Part shown: piece by piece, positions 23,275-32,116 of the stretch | Numbering within the stretch: the stretch's first letter is position 1 | Layout of the letters: every line of letters starts with the position of its first letter | NCBI RefSeq assembly: GCF_900104025.1 | Contig: NZ_FNIQ01000005.1 | Span: 434,001-498,000 of the forward strand | Origin: Geodermatophilus sp. DSM 45219 | Lineage (GTDB): Bacteria; Actinomycetota; Actinomycetes; Mycobacteriales; Geodermatophilaceae | DNA: 64,000 nucleotides | Direction of reading: 5' to 3' | Position numbers and translations under genes: made by a program | Notes under the pieces: model-generated | Told to the model about the DNA's origin: nothing | What the model saw: only the letters and a program-made list of their open reading frames with translations | Database searches by the model: none

Positions 23275-23523
23275 TCACTGAGGAAGCCGTGGATCGAGCG
23301 GGCCGCTGGAGACGCCCGAGCCGGAGGCGGCTTGTCCGTCGATCCAGGCGTGCAGGTCGTCGCGGCGGTAGACGACGCGGCGGCCGAGCCGGAAGGAGTG
23401 CGGGCCGGTGCCCAGGTGCCGCCAGTACCGCAGAGTGGCGACCGGGGCGCGCAGCAGCTGGGCGGCTTCGCCGATGGTGAGCAGCTCGGCGGGGTGATCG
23501 GGGCCGGGGGTCGGGTCGGTCAT
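23275..23523 (-). CDS. xis: Excisionase-like MerR/helix-turn-helix protein (Xis), copy 1
   Basis: This 82-residue protein has an HTH_17 domain: LLTIGEAAQLLRAPVATLRYW (residues ~14-34), then GRRVVYRRDDLHAWIDGQ. Such proteins bend attachment-site DNA and favour excision. It starts at ATG 23523 with a GGAGA site. The gene lies between traA and int on the same strand. A close paralogue is at 57945-58139, sharing upstream sequence as well. Confidence 0.85.
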   Translation of the reverse strand: MTDPTPGPDHPAELLTIGEAAQLLRAPVATLRYWRHLGTGPHSFRLGRRVVYRRDDLHAWIDGQAASGSGVSSGPLDPRLPQ

Positions 23524-23844
23524 GGCTGTCTCCGAAGGCTCAACGGGTCGGGGCGGCTGTCCACCCTTAGAAGGCGCCGTTTCGGGGCCGTTGCTGACAG
23601 CCCACAGCCAACTTCTTCGGTCGACCTCCTGTTTTCCTCCCGTCCCAGCTCCTGGGCGCCGTCGGAGCCGGGGGCGGGAGCGCTTGAGGCCACCGCCCGG
23701 CGCCTGGACCGGCGGTGATGGCGTCCAGGAGGCTGGCCGAGGCGATGACCTGCCCGAGGTCGACGGGTCCTGCAGTGGTCCTTCAGTTCTCCTGCAGTGC
23801 CCGCTCACCCGGCCGGCCGCGGCCCGGGTGGCGACCAACCCCGC
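23524..23844 (-). promoter_or_regulatory. traA-xis intergenic region with conserved upstream block
   Basis: No gene is seen in these 321 bp. Bases 23595-23613 (TGACAGCCCACAGCCAACT) are identical to 58208-58226 upstream of the second xis gene, and AAGGCGCC is shared 12-25 bp away on the gene-proximal side. Conservation where the rest has drifted suggests an operator or promoter element for xis. Confidence 0.55.
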
Positions 23845-26800
23845 TTACCGCCCCAGGCTCGGGGCGACATCGCGTGCCGGCCGTGGCCCGTCGCGCTCAG
23901 GCTCGGGCCGCAAGGCGCCCACTGGGGAGCCGGCCGGGTTCGGCGTCCCGGCCGAGCGCTGCTGGTGCTGCTCGGCGGCGTAGCGGGCGCGCCAGGCGTC
24001 GCGGGCAGCGGTGAGCCGGTCGGGCGATCGACCGAGCAGGGCGGGATCGGCCCGCAGGTCGGCGATACGCGCCCGGGCGTCGGCCAGCTCGTCTCGGGCG
24101 TTGGTGACGTGGCCCTGGAAGTGGGCCAGCGACCCGGCCGGATCGGGTGCGAAGGCGATCGGTCCGAGCGGGGCCAGCCGCTCTCTGTGCCGGCGGTGGG
24201 CGTCGGTCAGGGCGGCCTGGGCCTGTTCGCCGGCCTGGACGGCGGCCTTGGCGGCGGCGTGCAGCCCGGCGTGCTCGGGGTGGGCGGCTTCGGCGGCGCG
24301 GTGGGCGGTGGCATCGAATACCCGCCACAGCGCCGGCCGGTCGTCGAACCGGTTGGCCACCCGCGCGAGCTGCTCCGGCTCGGTGGGCAGGTGGGGCAGG
24401 TGCGGGCGCCACCGGTCGGCCCAGCCGGTCAGCTGCTCTTCGGCGCGGGCGACGGGGGCGCGCTTGAGTCCCCACCAGCCCGGGCCCTCGAGCACTACCC
24501 GGGCCGCGGTGCGGGCGGCGCCGCGCTCGTCGTCCCACGCGGCGAGGAGGCCCTCGCGGATCCGGTCGGCGTCCTCGGTGAACGCGGCGCCGGTGGCCTG
24601 CACCCGCTGCGTGGCCTGCTGGGCGGCCAAGGCCGCCTGCCGGTGCTCGGCTTCCAGCCGGGCCAGCTCGCCGGCGTGGGGGGCCTGCAGCGCCACGGCC
24701 TGGCGCAGGTCCTCACACCAGGGCTCAAGGACGGCCAGCCGGTCGAGGCTGCGCTGCTCGAGCGTCCAGGCCTGCTGCAGCTCGGCCAGCACCAGCTCGA
24801 GCGGGCGGGGTGTGGCGTAGCGGGCGGCCTCGGCGGCGGCCTGCGTAGCGGCGTGGGCGGGTCCGAGGTCAGCGCGGTCCCGGGCGAACACGGCGATCCA
24901 CTGCTCGCGCGCCTGATCCAAGTCGGTGGCGGCCAGGTGGGCGGTGTTGGCGGTGCGCCCGCGGGTCATCCCGACATAGGCCGCCGCTGCGCCGGTGTGC
25001 TCGCCGACCACCAGGTGCGCCGCGGTGACGGTGTCACCCTGCACCCCGTGCGCGGTGCTGGCGTAGGCCAGCTCGACGTGCGAGGTGACGTAGCCGGCGG
25101 GCAGCAGCCGCTGCCCCGTCCCCGCCGGGGTGACACCGGCAGAGACGGCCTCTCTTGGGGTGACCTCGGCCGGAATGACAGCCAGACTCCCGTGCCGGTC
25201 GACAGCGACGGCGGTCCAGGTGTCGCGGTTGGCCACGCCGAGGTTGCGGTCGTTGCGGCGGGTGGCGATCCGGTCTCCGACCCCGATCCGCTGCCCAGCC
25301 CCGGTGACCGCGACCCGGGTGTCGTCGACGCGACCGTCGACGACCAGCCGCTCGCGGATGGCGTCGCTCAGCTCAGTGGCCTGCTCGCGGGTGTCGACCA
25401 CCACGGCCACCGGCTCGCCGCCGCCGTGGTGTGCGGCGGCGGTTGCGGCCAGCGCCTCCTGCAGCGCCGCCGGGTCGGGATGCAGACGGATCTGGCCGCG
25501 GGCGACCAGGGTGTCGAAGACCGCGCCCGGGTCATCTCCGGTGCGCATGGCCAAGGTCAGCTCGGCGTACTCGGTGTCCCGGGTCGTGCGGCCGGCGTCG
25601 TCCGTGCGGGTGAAGCGGTGCACCATGTCCAGGGTCAGGTGGCCGGCCGGGTCGATCTGCCCGGCGGCCAGATCCAGCACGCCGCCGCGGCCGACTGCGG
25701 CCAGCTGGTGCCGGTCACCGAGCAGCGCCAGCCGGGCTCCGGCCTCGTCGACGACGGTCAGCAGCGCGCGGGCGGTGTCCTGGTCGAGCATCCCGACCTC
25801 GTCCACCACCAGCAGGTCACCTGCGCCCAGGCGCGCCGCCTCCCGCGGGCCGGCGAAGGGCACGCCGGTGACCGGATCGGCCTCGCCGAAGGCCAGTCGG
25901 GTCCAGGTGCCGTGGTCGCTCCAGCGCCAGCCGTGCTGATAGGCCAGCCCCGCGGCCGACCCGGTGTGCGCGCCGACCTCGAGGAAGGCGACCTTGGCCG
26001 CCTTGAGGGTGGGGGTGACGACCAGCAGGCCGCGGCCGTTCGCGTGCAGCAGCGCCCGGGTGGCGGCCAGGGTGGTGGTCTTGCCCGCCCCGGCCGCACC
26101 CTCGAGCACCACCAGCGGCCGGTCACCGGCCAGTGCGGTGACCGCCGCCGCCTGCCCGGCATCCAGCCGTCCGCGCACCGCGTCCGGCAGCTCCGGCTCC
26201 GGGTCTCGCCGCTGGTCGGCATGTGCCGGGGTGCTGCGGGCGGCCAACCGGTCGGTCAGGTCGGCCTCGACGTCGAGCACCGGCTGGGAGGTCCACGCCC
26301 GGATGTGCTCGGGCACCGCAGCATGCCCGCCGTCGCGGTTCAGCAGCGGCACGCACCGGACCACGGCCCGGGCGGTGAGGTCCTCGGCCAGCTCGATGCG
26401 CACGCCGGCGTCGACGACCATGCCCGCGGCGGCGAGCAGCTGCTCGACCTCGCCGCGGACGTCGGCGGCGTTCCACGCCGAGCGGGCGGCGGCCAACCGG
26501 GCCAGCACGCGCTCGACCGCGTCATTCCGGTCCAGCCCGCCAACCGGAGCCGGGGTCAGGTCGACCGGTCGCCCCGGGTCGCGGTAGCCCAGGGCGGCCA
26601 GCTCGCCCACCCAGCGGGCAGTCAGATCGGTGCCCGGTCGTGGGGTGACCTTGTCCGGGCGGCCCTCGGCCCACGCCCGGGCATCCCACGCTCGCCGCAG
26701 CCCCGGCCCCGGCGTCTGACCGGGGTGCGCGGCCATCCACTGCCGCTCGTAACGGTCGATATTGCGGCCGATCTGGGCCGCGCGGGCGCTGAACGCAGCA

Positions 26801-27501
26801 GCGTAAGCGGCCAGCTCCGGTACATCTCCGGTCGCGTCCATCGTGTAGCCGTGCGCGGCCAGCGCCGCCCGGAACTGCGGATCGGTAGCCACCGCCGCGT
26901 GCCCGATGCCGTTGATCGCAGCGAGGAAGTCGCGCACCCCGACGGTGTGCAGCCCCCGCCACCGCCCGGCGGCGAACACCCGGGCGTTGATCTGCAGGTG
27001 CAGGTGCCGGTGCGGATCCCCGGCCCGGGAGGTGTGGTGCCGCACCGTCACCGCCTCCAGGCGCTCGACCGGCACCTGCACCTGCCCGCCGCGCGGGCCC
27101 ACCCGGGTGGTGGCGTGCTGCGCGAGCCAGCCGATGATCTGAACCGCGGCGCGGTCCTGGGCGGCGTCGTACGCGGCGGCGATGTCCGGGTGCAGGGCGG
27201 CGGCAAGCGACCAAGACTTCGGCCCGTTGACGATCACCTCGATGAAGCGCACCGCCCGGTCGTCGGTCCGCAGCCGACCGCGTGGCTCACCGGTGTTGGG
27301 GTCGGTGCCGGCCACCCACGCCTGGTAGCCGTCCCCGGCCAGCGGCGCCAGTTCCTGTACCCGGCCGCCGCTAATGGTGTAGCGGCGAGCGATCCCGGCG
27401 CCCTCGGTCAGGTAGTAGTCATCAGGCCGGCCCCGGTCGAACTCCACGTACTGGCGGGCCGCCGCCGGCGCGCCGGCGTAGACCTTCATTCCGCCGTGCA
27501 T
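23845..27501 (-). CDS. traA: MobF-type conjugative relaxase with helicase domain (TraA/TrwC-like)
   Basis: This ~1218-residue protein would nick DNA at an oriT, stay attached through a tyrosine, and unwind the strand for transfer. The N-terminal relaxase domain has the paired Tyr29-Tyr30 (DDYYLTEG) and the metal-binding histidines in HHTSRAGDPHRHLHLQINARV (H156, H164, H166, H168). The helicase domain has Walker A GAAGAGKT (residues 468-475) and Walker B LLVVDEVGML (~535-545). A ~300-residue coiled-coil-rich tail follows. Start ATG 27501 is preferred because GGGTGG lies 8 nt upstream; ATG 27489 is the alternative. No coupling protein or secretion system is visible nearby. Confidence 0.9.
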   Translation of the reverse strand: MHGGMKVYAGAPAAARQYVEFDRGRPDDYYLTEGAGIARRYTISGGRVQELAPLAGDGYQAWVAGTDPNTGEPRGRLRTDDRAVRFIEVIVNGPKSWSLAAALHPDIAAAYDAAQDRAAVQIIGWLAQHATTRVGPRGGQVQVPVERLEAVTVRHHTSRAGDPHRHLHLQINARVFAAGRWRGLHTVGVRDFLAAINGIGHAAVATDPQFRAALAAHGYTMDATGDVPELAAYAAAFSARAAQIGRNIDRYERQWMAAHPGQTPGPGLRRAWDARAWAEGRPDKVTPRPGTDLTARWVGELAALGYRDPGRPVDLTPAPVGGLDRNDAVERVLARLAAARSAWNAADVRGEVEQLLAAAGMVVDAGVRIELAEDLTARAVVRCVPLLNRDGGHAAVPEHIRAWTSQPVLDVEADLTDRLAARSTPAHADQRRDPEPELPDAVRGRLDAGQAAAVTALAGDRPLVVLEGAAGAGKTTTLAATRALLHANGRGLLVVTPTLKAAKVAFLEVGAHTGSAAGLAYQHGWRWSDHGTWTRLAFGEADPVTGVPFAGPREAARLGAGDLLVVDEVGMLDQDTARALLTVVDEAGARLALLGDRHQLAAVGRGGVLDLAAGQIDPAGHLTLDMVHRFTRTDDAGRTTRDTEYAELTLAMRTGDDPGAVFDTLVARGQIRLHPDPAALQEALAATAAAHHGGGEPVAVVVDTREQATELSDAIRERLVVDGRVDDTRVAVTGAGQRIGVGDRIATRRNDRNLGVANRDTWTAVAVDRHGSLAVIPAEVTPREAVSAGVTPAGTGQRLLPAGYVTSHVELAYASTAHGVQGDTVTAAHLVVGEHTGAAAAYVGMTRGRTANTAHLAATDLDQAREQWIAVFARDRADLGPAHAATQAAAEAARYATPRPLELVLAELQQAWTLEQRSLDRLAVLEPWCEDLRQAVALQAPHAGELARLEAEHRQAALAAQQATQRVQATGAAFTEDADRIREGLLAAWDDERGAARTAARVVLEGPGWWGLKRAPVARAEEQLTGWADRWRPHLPHLPTEPEQLARVANRFDDRPALWRVFDATAHRAAEAAHPEHAGLHAAAKAAVQAGEQAQAALTDAHRRHRERLAPLGPIAFAPDPAGSLAHFQGHVTNARDELADARARIADLRADPALLGRSPDRLTAARDAWRARYAAEQHQQRSAGTPNPAGSPVGALRPEPERDGPRPARDVAPSLGR

Positions 27502-27812
27502 TTCAACGCCACCCAAAAACGGCCAACACGTCACCCCTAGAAATGCTGATGGGCCCCGCGAAGCGAGGCCCGGACTACCTCTATGGGTAGCATGCGTGCC
27601 GTTCTTCAGTAAAGACTTGGTGGGCGTTTCCAGCCGAGGGCAATTGCTGGGTGATTGGCGCTCGCCGATTGCTTGCTTGGTCGATGTTGGCGATGTGCGG
27701 TCGCAGGCAGAGTTCGTCTTGGGCAAGCGTCTGGGCGAGGACTCGTCTCCCATCCGGCAGACCAGGATCGGTCCGCTTCCGCGATGCGCCGAGGACTGCG
27801 CCACGATGAGCT
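27502..27812. other. Gene-free interval upstream of traA, candidate oriT region
   Basis: These 311 bp have lower GC than the surroundings and contain GGGCC-CCGCGAAGCGA-GGCCC (27553-27573) and short inverted repeats. An oriT next to the relaxase gene is usual for MobF systems, but I see no diagnostic nic sequence. Confidence 0.3.
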
Positions 27813-28140
27813 CGTGAAGGTCGCGCTGCTCTACCTCGACGGGTGCCCCAACTGGACGGTGGCCGACGAGCGCCTGCGCGCGGCGCTCGATCAGACCGGA
27901 AACCCGGACGTCGACGTGACCTACCGAAAGGTCTCGACGCCCCCGGGAGGCCGAGTCCGTCGAGTTCCGCGGCTCGCCGACGATCCTGATCGAGGGTTGC
28001 GACCCCTTCCTCGATCGAGAGGCTCTCGTTGGGCTGTCCTGCCGGGTCTACCGCACCGTCGACCAGTTCACCCCGGCGCACCTGCGCCCGGGCTGGCTGG
28101 TGCCCCGACGGTGGAGCAGCTGGTACAGGTCCTGCGGTGA
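27813..28140 (+). pseudogene. Frameshifted thioredoxin-fold family protein
   Basis: The frame starts VKVALLYLDGCPNWTVADERLRAAL, a known start for small actinobacterial thioredoxin-like proteins with a CPNW motif. After VTYRKVSTP the expected continuation (REAESVEFRGSPTILIEGCDPF, LVGLSCRVYRT) is in another frame because of an extra C near 27945. A second shift near 28075 restores the first frame for the ending APTVEQLVQVLR. Two shifts argue for decay, though base-calling error in the C run is possible. Confidence 0.65.
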
Positions 28141-28184
28141 GGCTGCCGAGGCGTCGTCGGACGACCCCGACCGAGGAGTCGGTG

Positions 28185-28307
28185 ATGTGCGGCTGCTGCG
28201 GCCGGGATCTGCCGCGCACCGCGGTGCACGAGCTAGGCGGCACGCCGGGGGTCTACGTCTGCCGGCGCTGCGCCCTATGGATGGCCGCGCGGATAGGACG
28301 GCGGTAG
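28185..28307 (+). CDS. 40-residue zinc-ribbon-like protein
   Basis: The peptide starts MCGCCGRDLPRTAVHE and contains CRRCALWM, a C-x-C-C / C-x2-C arrangement that could bind one metal ion. GAGGAG precedes ATG 28185. It ends two bases before the next start, so the two are probably co-translated. I recognise no family. Confidence 0.6.
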   Translation: MCGCCGRDLPRTAVHELGGTPGVYVCRRCALWMAARIGRR

Positions 28308-28309
28308 CT

Positions 28310-28699
28310 GTGAGCGTCGAGGACAACAAGCGGCTGGTGGCCCACGCGGTCACCGAAGTCATCAATGGCGGGAACCTCGCCGCGGTCGAGGAGCTGTACG
28401 CGTCGGAGATCGCAGCAGCGGCGCGCGAGTGGGTGGCGCCCTTCCGGACGGCGTTTCCGGACGTGCGGATGGAGACCGTCGCCCTGGTCGGCGAGGGCGA
28501 CACCGTGGTTGGCCACTTCCGCTGCTCGGGTACCCACACCGGGCCGTGGATGGGCCGGCCCGGCACCGGTCGGGCGTTCCGCGATGTACCGGAGGTGTAC
28601 TGGTTCACCGTTCGCGGCGGCCGCAGCGTCGACTGGTGGGGACTGGAGGACGACGACGACCGGCGCCGCCAGCTACGCGCCGGTGGCGCACCGGCCTGA
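28310..28699 (+). CDS. SnoaL-like ester cyclase family protein
   Basis: This 129-residue protein starts VSVEDNKRLVAHAVTEVINGGNL and has the alpha+beta barrel pattern of SnoaL-like polyketide-cyclase homologues: FPDVRMETVALVGEGDTVVGHFRCSGTH and PEVYWFTVRGGRSVDWWGLED. The substrate is unknown. The GTG start lies 2 nt after the preceding stop. A decayed C-terminal relative is at 56166-56311. Confidence 0.75.
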   Translation: MSVEDNKRLVAHAVTEVINGGNLAAVEELYASEIAAAAREWVAPFRTAFPDVRMETVALVGEGDTVVGHFRCSGTHTGPWMGRPGTGRAFRDVPEVYWFTVRGGRSVDWWGLEDDDDRRRQLRAGGAPA

Positions 28700-28738
28700 C
28701 GGGCACCGGGCGACGCGACAGTCACATCTGCACTGATC

Positions 28739-28773
28739 TTGACGGAAATCTGACCCATGGCGATAACATCGCC
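28739..28773 (+). promoter_or_regulatory. Promoter and operator of the arsR-like operon
   Basis: TTGACG (28739-28744) and GATAAC (28762-28767) are separated by exactly 17 bp. An inverted repeat GGCGAT-AAC-ATCGCC (28759-28773) covers the -10 and ends 2 bp before the ATG, so repressor binding would block polymerase. The start codon is at or near +1, so the mRNA is likely leaderless. Confidence 0.75.
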
Positions 28774-28775
28774 AC

Positions 28776-29171
28776 ATGTCGATGAAAGAGCCGAAGCGTG
28801 ACGGCAGCGCCGAGGTTCCCCTGCTGGAAACCTCCGGGCTCTCGCCGGCGGCGTCTCTGTTCCACAGCCTGTCGGACCCGACGCGCCTGGCGATCCTGCG
28901 CCACCTGTCCCTGGGCGAGCACCGGGTCGTCGACCTGACCAAGCACCTGGGCCTCGCGCAGTCGACGGTCTCCAAGCACCTGGCCTGCCTGCGCGACTGC
29001 AGCCTTGTCGAGTCCCGGCCACAGGGGCGCGCGTCGATGTTCTCGCTGACCACTCGCGACGAGCTGCTCGAGCTGCTCGCTGCCGCCGAGCGGCTGCTGG
29101 CTCTCACCGGCGACGCCGTTGAGCTCTGCCCCACCTACGGCGCTGCAGCTCGCGCGGGGGCCGAGTCATGA
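28776..29171 (+). CDS. ArsR/SmtB family metal-sensing repressor, CmtR-like
   Basis: This 131-residue winged-helix repressor has LSDPTRLAILRHLSLGEHRVVDLTKHLGLAQSTVSKHLACLRD at residues 32-74. Cys71 and Cys75 (CLRDC) in the recognition-helix region plus Cys118 in the C-terminus reproduce the C-x3-C plus distal Cys set of CmtR (Cd/Pb sensor). It probably represses itself and the following exporter through the operator overlapping its -10. It overlaps the next gene by ATGA. Confidence 0.88.
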   Translation: MSMKEPKRDGSAEVPLLETSGLSPAASLFHSLSDPTRLAILRHLSLGEHRVVDLTKHLGLAQSTVSKHLACLRDCSLVESRPQGRASMFSLTTRDELLELLAAAERLLALTGDAVELCPTYGAAARAGAES

Positions 29172-29878
29172 CGACCGCGGCGCTGAGTGCCGACCGTCGA
29201 GAGATGCTCTACCGGCGCATCCGCTTCCTGGTCGCAGCGACCATCAGCTACAACCTGATCGAAGCCGTCGTCGCCCTCACCGCCGGCACCGCTGCCTCAT
29301 CGTCGGCGCTCATCGGTTTCGGGCTCGACTCGGTGATCGAGGTGTCCTCAGCGCTGGCCGTCGCGTGGCAGTTCACCGGTAGCGACCCCGAAGCGCGCGA
29401 GAAGGTGGCCCTCAAGGTCATCGCCGTCTCGTTCTTCGCCCTGGCTGCCTTCGTCACCTTCGACGCGCTGCGGTCCCTTCTCGGCTCCGGCGAAGCCGAG
29501 CACTCGACGGTGGGCCTGGTGCTCGCCGCGGTGAGCTTGGCGGTCATGCCCTTTCTCTCCTACGCCCAGCGCCGAGCAGGCCGCGAGCTGGGTTCGGCTT
29601 CGGCGGTCGCCGACTCCAAGCAGACCCTGTTGTGCACCTACCTCTCCGGCGTTCTGCTCGTCGGTCTGGCGCTCAACAGCCTCTTCGGCTGGTCCTGGGC
29701 CGACCCGATCTCTGCCCTCGTCATCGCCGGCGTCGCCCTCAAGGAGGGCCGCGAGGCCTGGCGCGGTGACAGCTGCTGCTCGCCGGCCGAGGCGCTCGTC
29801 GCTCATGCCGACGGCGCCCCCGACGACTGCGCCTGCTCCCCCGGCTGCGCCTGCTGCTACTCCAGCCGGGACGCCTGA
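29168..29878 (+). CDS. CDF-like cation efflux membrane protein with Cys-rich tail
   Basis: This 236-residue protein has about six membrane segments. TM2 (GFGLDSVIEVSSALAV) and TM5 (SAVADSKQTLLCTYLSG) correspond to the CDF metal-binding helices, but carry D and DS in place of the classical HxxxD pairs. The C-terminus has CCSPAE and CACSPGCACC, seven cysteines that could bind soft metals. Coupling to a CmtR-like sensor suggests Cd, Pb or Zn export. It lacks a long cytoplasmic CDF domain. Confidence 0.8.
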   Translation: MTTAALSADRREMLYRRIRFLVAATISYNLIEAVVALTAGTAASSSALIGFGLDSVIEVSSALAVAWQFTGSDPEAREKVALKVIAVSFFALAAFVTFDALRSLLGSGEAEHSTVGLVLAAVSLAVMPFLSYAQRRAGRELGSASAVADSKQTLLCTYLSGVLLVGLALNSLFGWSWADPISALVIAGVALKEGREAWRGDSCCSPAEALVAHADGAPDDCACSPGCACCYSSRDA

Positions 29879-30505
29879 GTGGCCATCACTGCGCTGCTGA
29901 TCTACCTCGTGGGATTGGCGGTCGCCTTCGGCCTGCGGACCTGGCTGCAGCTTCGACGCACCGGCTCGTCGGGCTTTCACGGCATCTCCGGCGAGCCCGG
30001 CTCGCTGCGGTGGTGGGCCGGCATTTCCTTCGTCGCCGCCCTGGTGCTCGGCCTCACCGCGCTGGCTCTCGCCGCCGTCGACGTCGCGGCTCGCCCGAGC
30101 GGATCGACGGTCGACGCCGCCGGCCTCGTCGGCCTGGTGCTCGCTCTCGTCGGCTTCGCCGGTGTGCTCGCCGCTCAGACCGGGATGGGCTCGTCGTGGC
30201 GCATCGGGGTAAAGGAGACCGAGCGAACCGAGCTGGTGACCGGTGGCCTCTTTGCGTTGGTACGCAATCCGATCTTCACGGCGATGGTGGTCGCCCAGCT
30301 GGGTCTGACCTTGATGGTGCCGACGTGGTTGTCGGTGGCCGCCCTCGTGTACCTGGCGGCCGCTGTCGAGATGCAGGTGCGTCTCATCGAAGAGCCCTAC
30401 CTGCTCGCCACCCACGGCGGCAGCTACGCGGGTTACGCCGCGGTGACCGGCCGCTTCATCCCCGGCGTAGGCCGCCGGGATGAAGCTACCCTCCGGGCGG
30501 GCTGA
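29879..30505 (+). CDS. Isoprenylcysteine carboxyl methyltransferase family membrane protein
   Basis: This 208-residue ICMT/PEMT-like protein has five hydrophobic segments. The conserved C-terminal block (ELVTGGLFALVRNPIF, then EEPYLLATHGGSYAGYAAVTGRFIPG) binds S-adenosylmethionine in this family. It starts at GTG directly after the CDF stop, forming a three-gene operon with the ArsR-like regulator. The substrate is unknown; such genes often accompany metal exporters. Confidence 0.8.
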   Translation: MAITALLIYLVGLAVAFGLRTWLQLRRTGSSGFHGISGEPGSLRWWAGISFVAALVLGLTALALAAVDVAARPSGSTVDAAGLVGLVLALVGFAGVLAAQTGMGSSWRIGVKETERTELVTGGLFALVRNPIFTAMVVAQLGLTLMVPTWLSVAALVYLAAAVEMQVRLIEEPYLLATHGGSYAGYAAVTGRFIPGVGRRDEATLRAG

Positions 30506-30527
30506 CCGCGCGGTCCAGCTAAGGGGC

Positions 30528-31880
30528 TCACCGGGCGGCGGAGCTTGCTGCGGCGGCGCCCTCCTCATTCCGTGCCGCCATGGGGGTCGGCGGTAGGAGG
30601 AGGGTAAACACGGGCGGTGCCGCTTGCGTCAGGTCCAGGCGGCCCTGTCCGGACTCGGCGAGGCGGCGGGCCAGGGCCAAGCCGACGCCGTGCCCGTCGT
30701 GCCGGTCGGCCTGTTGCGTGAACAGCAGTCCTGAGGCTTCCCGCAGGCCGGGTCCCTCGTCGGAGACGTCGACCGCCACCGCACCGCTGGCCTCCCGCGT
30801 GGCGACGGTGACAGTGCCCCGGCCGTGCACGGTGGCGTTGTCCACGAGGACGGCGAGGACCTGCCGGACTGCGGCAGCCGACGCGTAGGGCTCCGGCGCC
30901 CCCGGGTCGATCCGCACCGCGAGATCGCGACCCGTGAGCGCCAGCCGTGCGGCCCATTCGGACGCCAGCTCCCCGAGCAGCGCCTCGAGGTCGATCCGGT
31001 CGGCCTGTCCGGCCTGACCGGCGCGGGCCAGGGTGAGCAGTTCGCCGATGATGGCCTCCAGGCGGTCCGCATCGACCAGGCTGGCAGCGATCGCGGACCT
31101 GGGATCTGCGTCGGTCTGCTCCAGCGCCGCCTCCAGGCGCAGGCGCAGGCCGGCCAGTGGGGTCCGCAGTTGGTGCGAGGCGTCGGCGGAGAAGGCGCGT
31201 TCGCGGGCGAGCAGGTCGTCCAGGCGGATGGCGGTGGCGTCGAGTGCTGCCCCGACCGCGTCGATCTCGGGGATGCCGCCCCGGCGGCTGCGGACGCTGA
31301 AGTCGCCCTCCCCGAGCCGGCGGGCGCTCTCCTCCAGGTCCTCCAGGGGCTGCGCCAGACGACGAGCCTGCCGGCGCCCCACCAGCCAGGCGACGGTCAC
31401 CGCCGCGACCGCCAGCCCAGCCATCGCAGCCCAGATGAGGGCTACCTCTCCCAGCACGTCGGCGCGGTCCTCGGTGACCAGAACGGCACCGATCACCTCC
31501 TCGCCATGCGTGACCGGCACGGCCGCGATCAGGAGGTCACCGTCGCTCCCGGAGCGCACCGCGCCGTCCAGCGCCTGCTCCAGGACGTCGAGGTCGTGAT
31601 CGGGTGCGGTTCCGGCCAGCCGGTCACCGGTCTCGTCGAACACGGCCGCGGTGACGTGCTCGCCGTCGTCCCCCACGTCGGTGAGTTCGTCCGGGTCGAT
31701 CGGTGAGTCGGTCTCCATCTCGTCCGCGACGTCGATGGCGACCTCGCTGGCCACCCGCACGAGATGGCCGCGCTCTTTTCCCAGCAGGCGATCCAGCACC
31801 GCGGCGCCGAGCGGCACCGCGAACAAGGAGGTGGCCAGCACGGAGACCAGGACGGCGAGGGCGATGATCCGAGTGCGCAC
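30528..31880 (-). CDS. Two-component sensor histidine kinase
   Basis: This ~450-residue kinase has TM1 at residues ~5-28, an extracytoplasmic sensor of ~120 residues, TM2 around 150-172, HAMP (RRQARRLAQPLEDLEESARRL) and HisKA with phospho-acceptor His in FSADASHQLRTPLAGLRLRLE. HATPase motifs are N (VDNATVHG), G1 (DEGPGL) and G2 (GHGVGLALARRL). The start is GTG 31880 because GGAGG lies 8 nt upstream. No response regulator gene adjoins it on either side; its partner must be elsewhere or lost. Confidence 0.88.
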   Translation of the reverse strand: MRTRIIALAVLVSVLATSLFAVPLGAAVLDRLLGKERGHLVRVASEVAIDVADEMETDSPIDPDELTDVGDDGEHVTAAVFDETGDRLAGTAPDHDLDVLEQALDGAVRSGSDGDLLIAAVPVTHGEEVIGAVLVTEDRADVLGEVALIWAAMAGLAVAAVTVAWLVGRRQARRLAQPLEDLEESARRLGEGDFSVRSRRGGIPEIDAVGAALDATAIRLDDLLARERAFSADASHQLRTPLAGLRLRLEAALEQTDADPRSAIAASLVDADRLEAIIGELLTLARAGQAGQADRIDLEALLGELASEWAARLALTGRDLAVRIDPGAPEPYASAAAVRQVLAVLVDNATVHGRGTVTVATREASGAVAVDVSDEGPGLREASGLLFTQQADRHDGHGVGLALARRLAESGQGRLDLTQAAPPVFTLLLPPTPMAARNEEGAAAASSAAR

Positions 31881-32116
31881 GAGCGCCACCTCCGCTCCCG
31901 CGGTCTTCCTGCGAGGGCCAGAATGCAGCGCCCCGCTGGGCGCTGTCACCGCGTGCGTGCGCGGTCCACCGCGCGACTGCGCACCAGATGATCTCGCATC
32001 AGGGTGTGCGGCGGCGGACGCGCATCGCAAGAAGTCGGTAAAGCGACGCAAGAACTGGGCAAACGAGCGCAACGAGCGTTCCGGGCCAACACCGGCGATT
32101 CCTAGCGTGCCCGGCC

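Noticed and set aside
23797-27540. A 1247-codon plus-strand frame opposite traA
   Set aside because: Antisense artefact of the relaxase gene, which has clear catalytic motifs.
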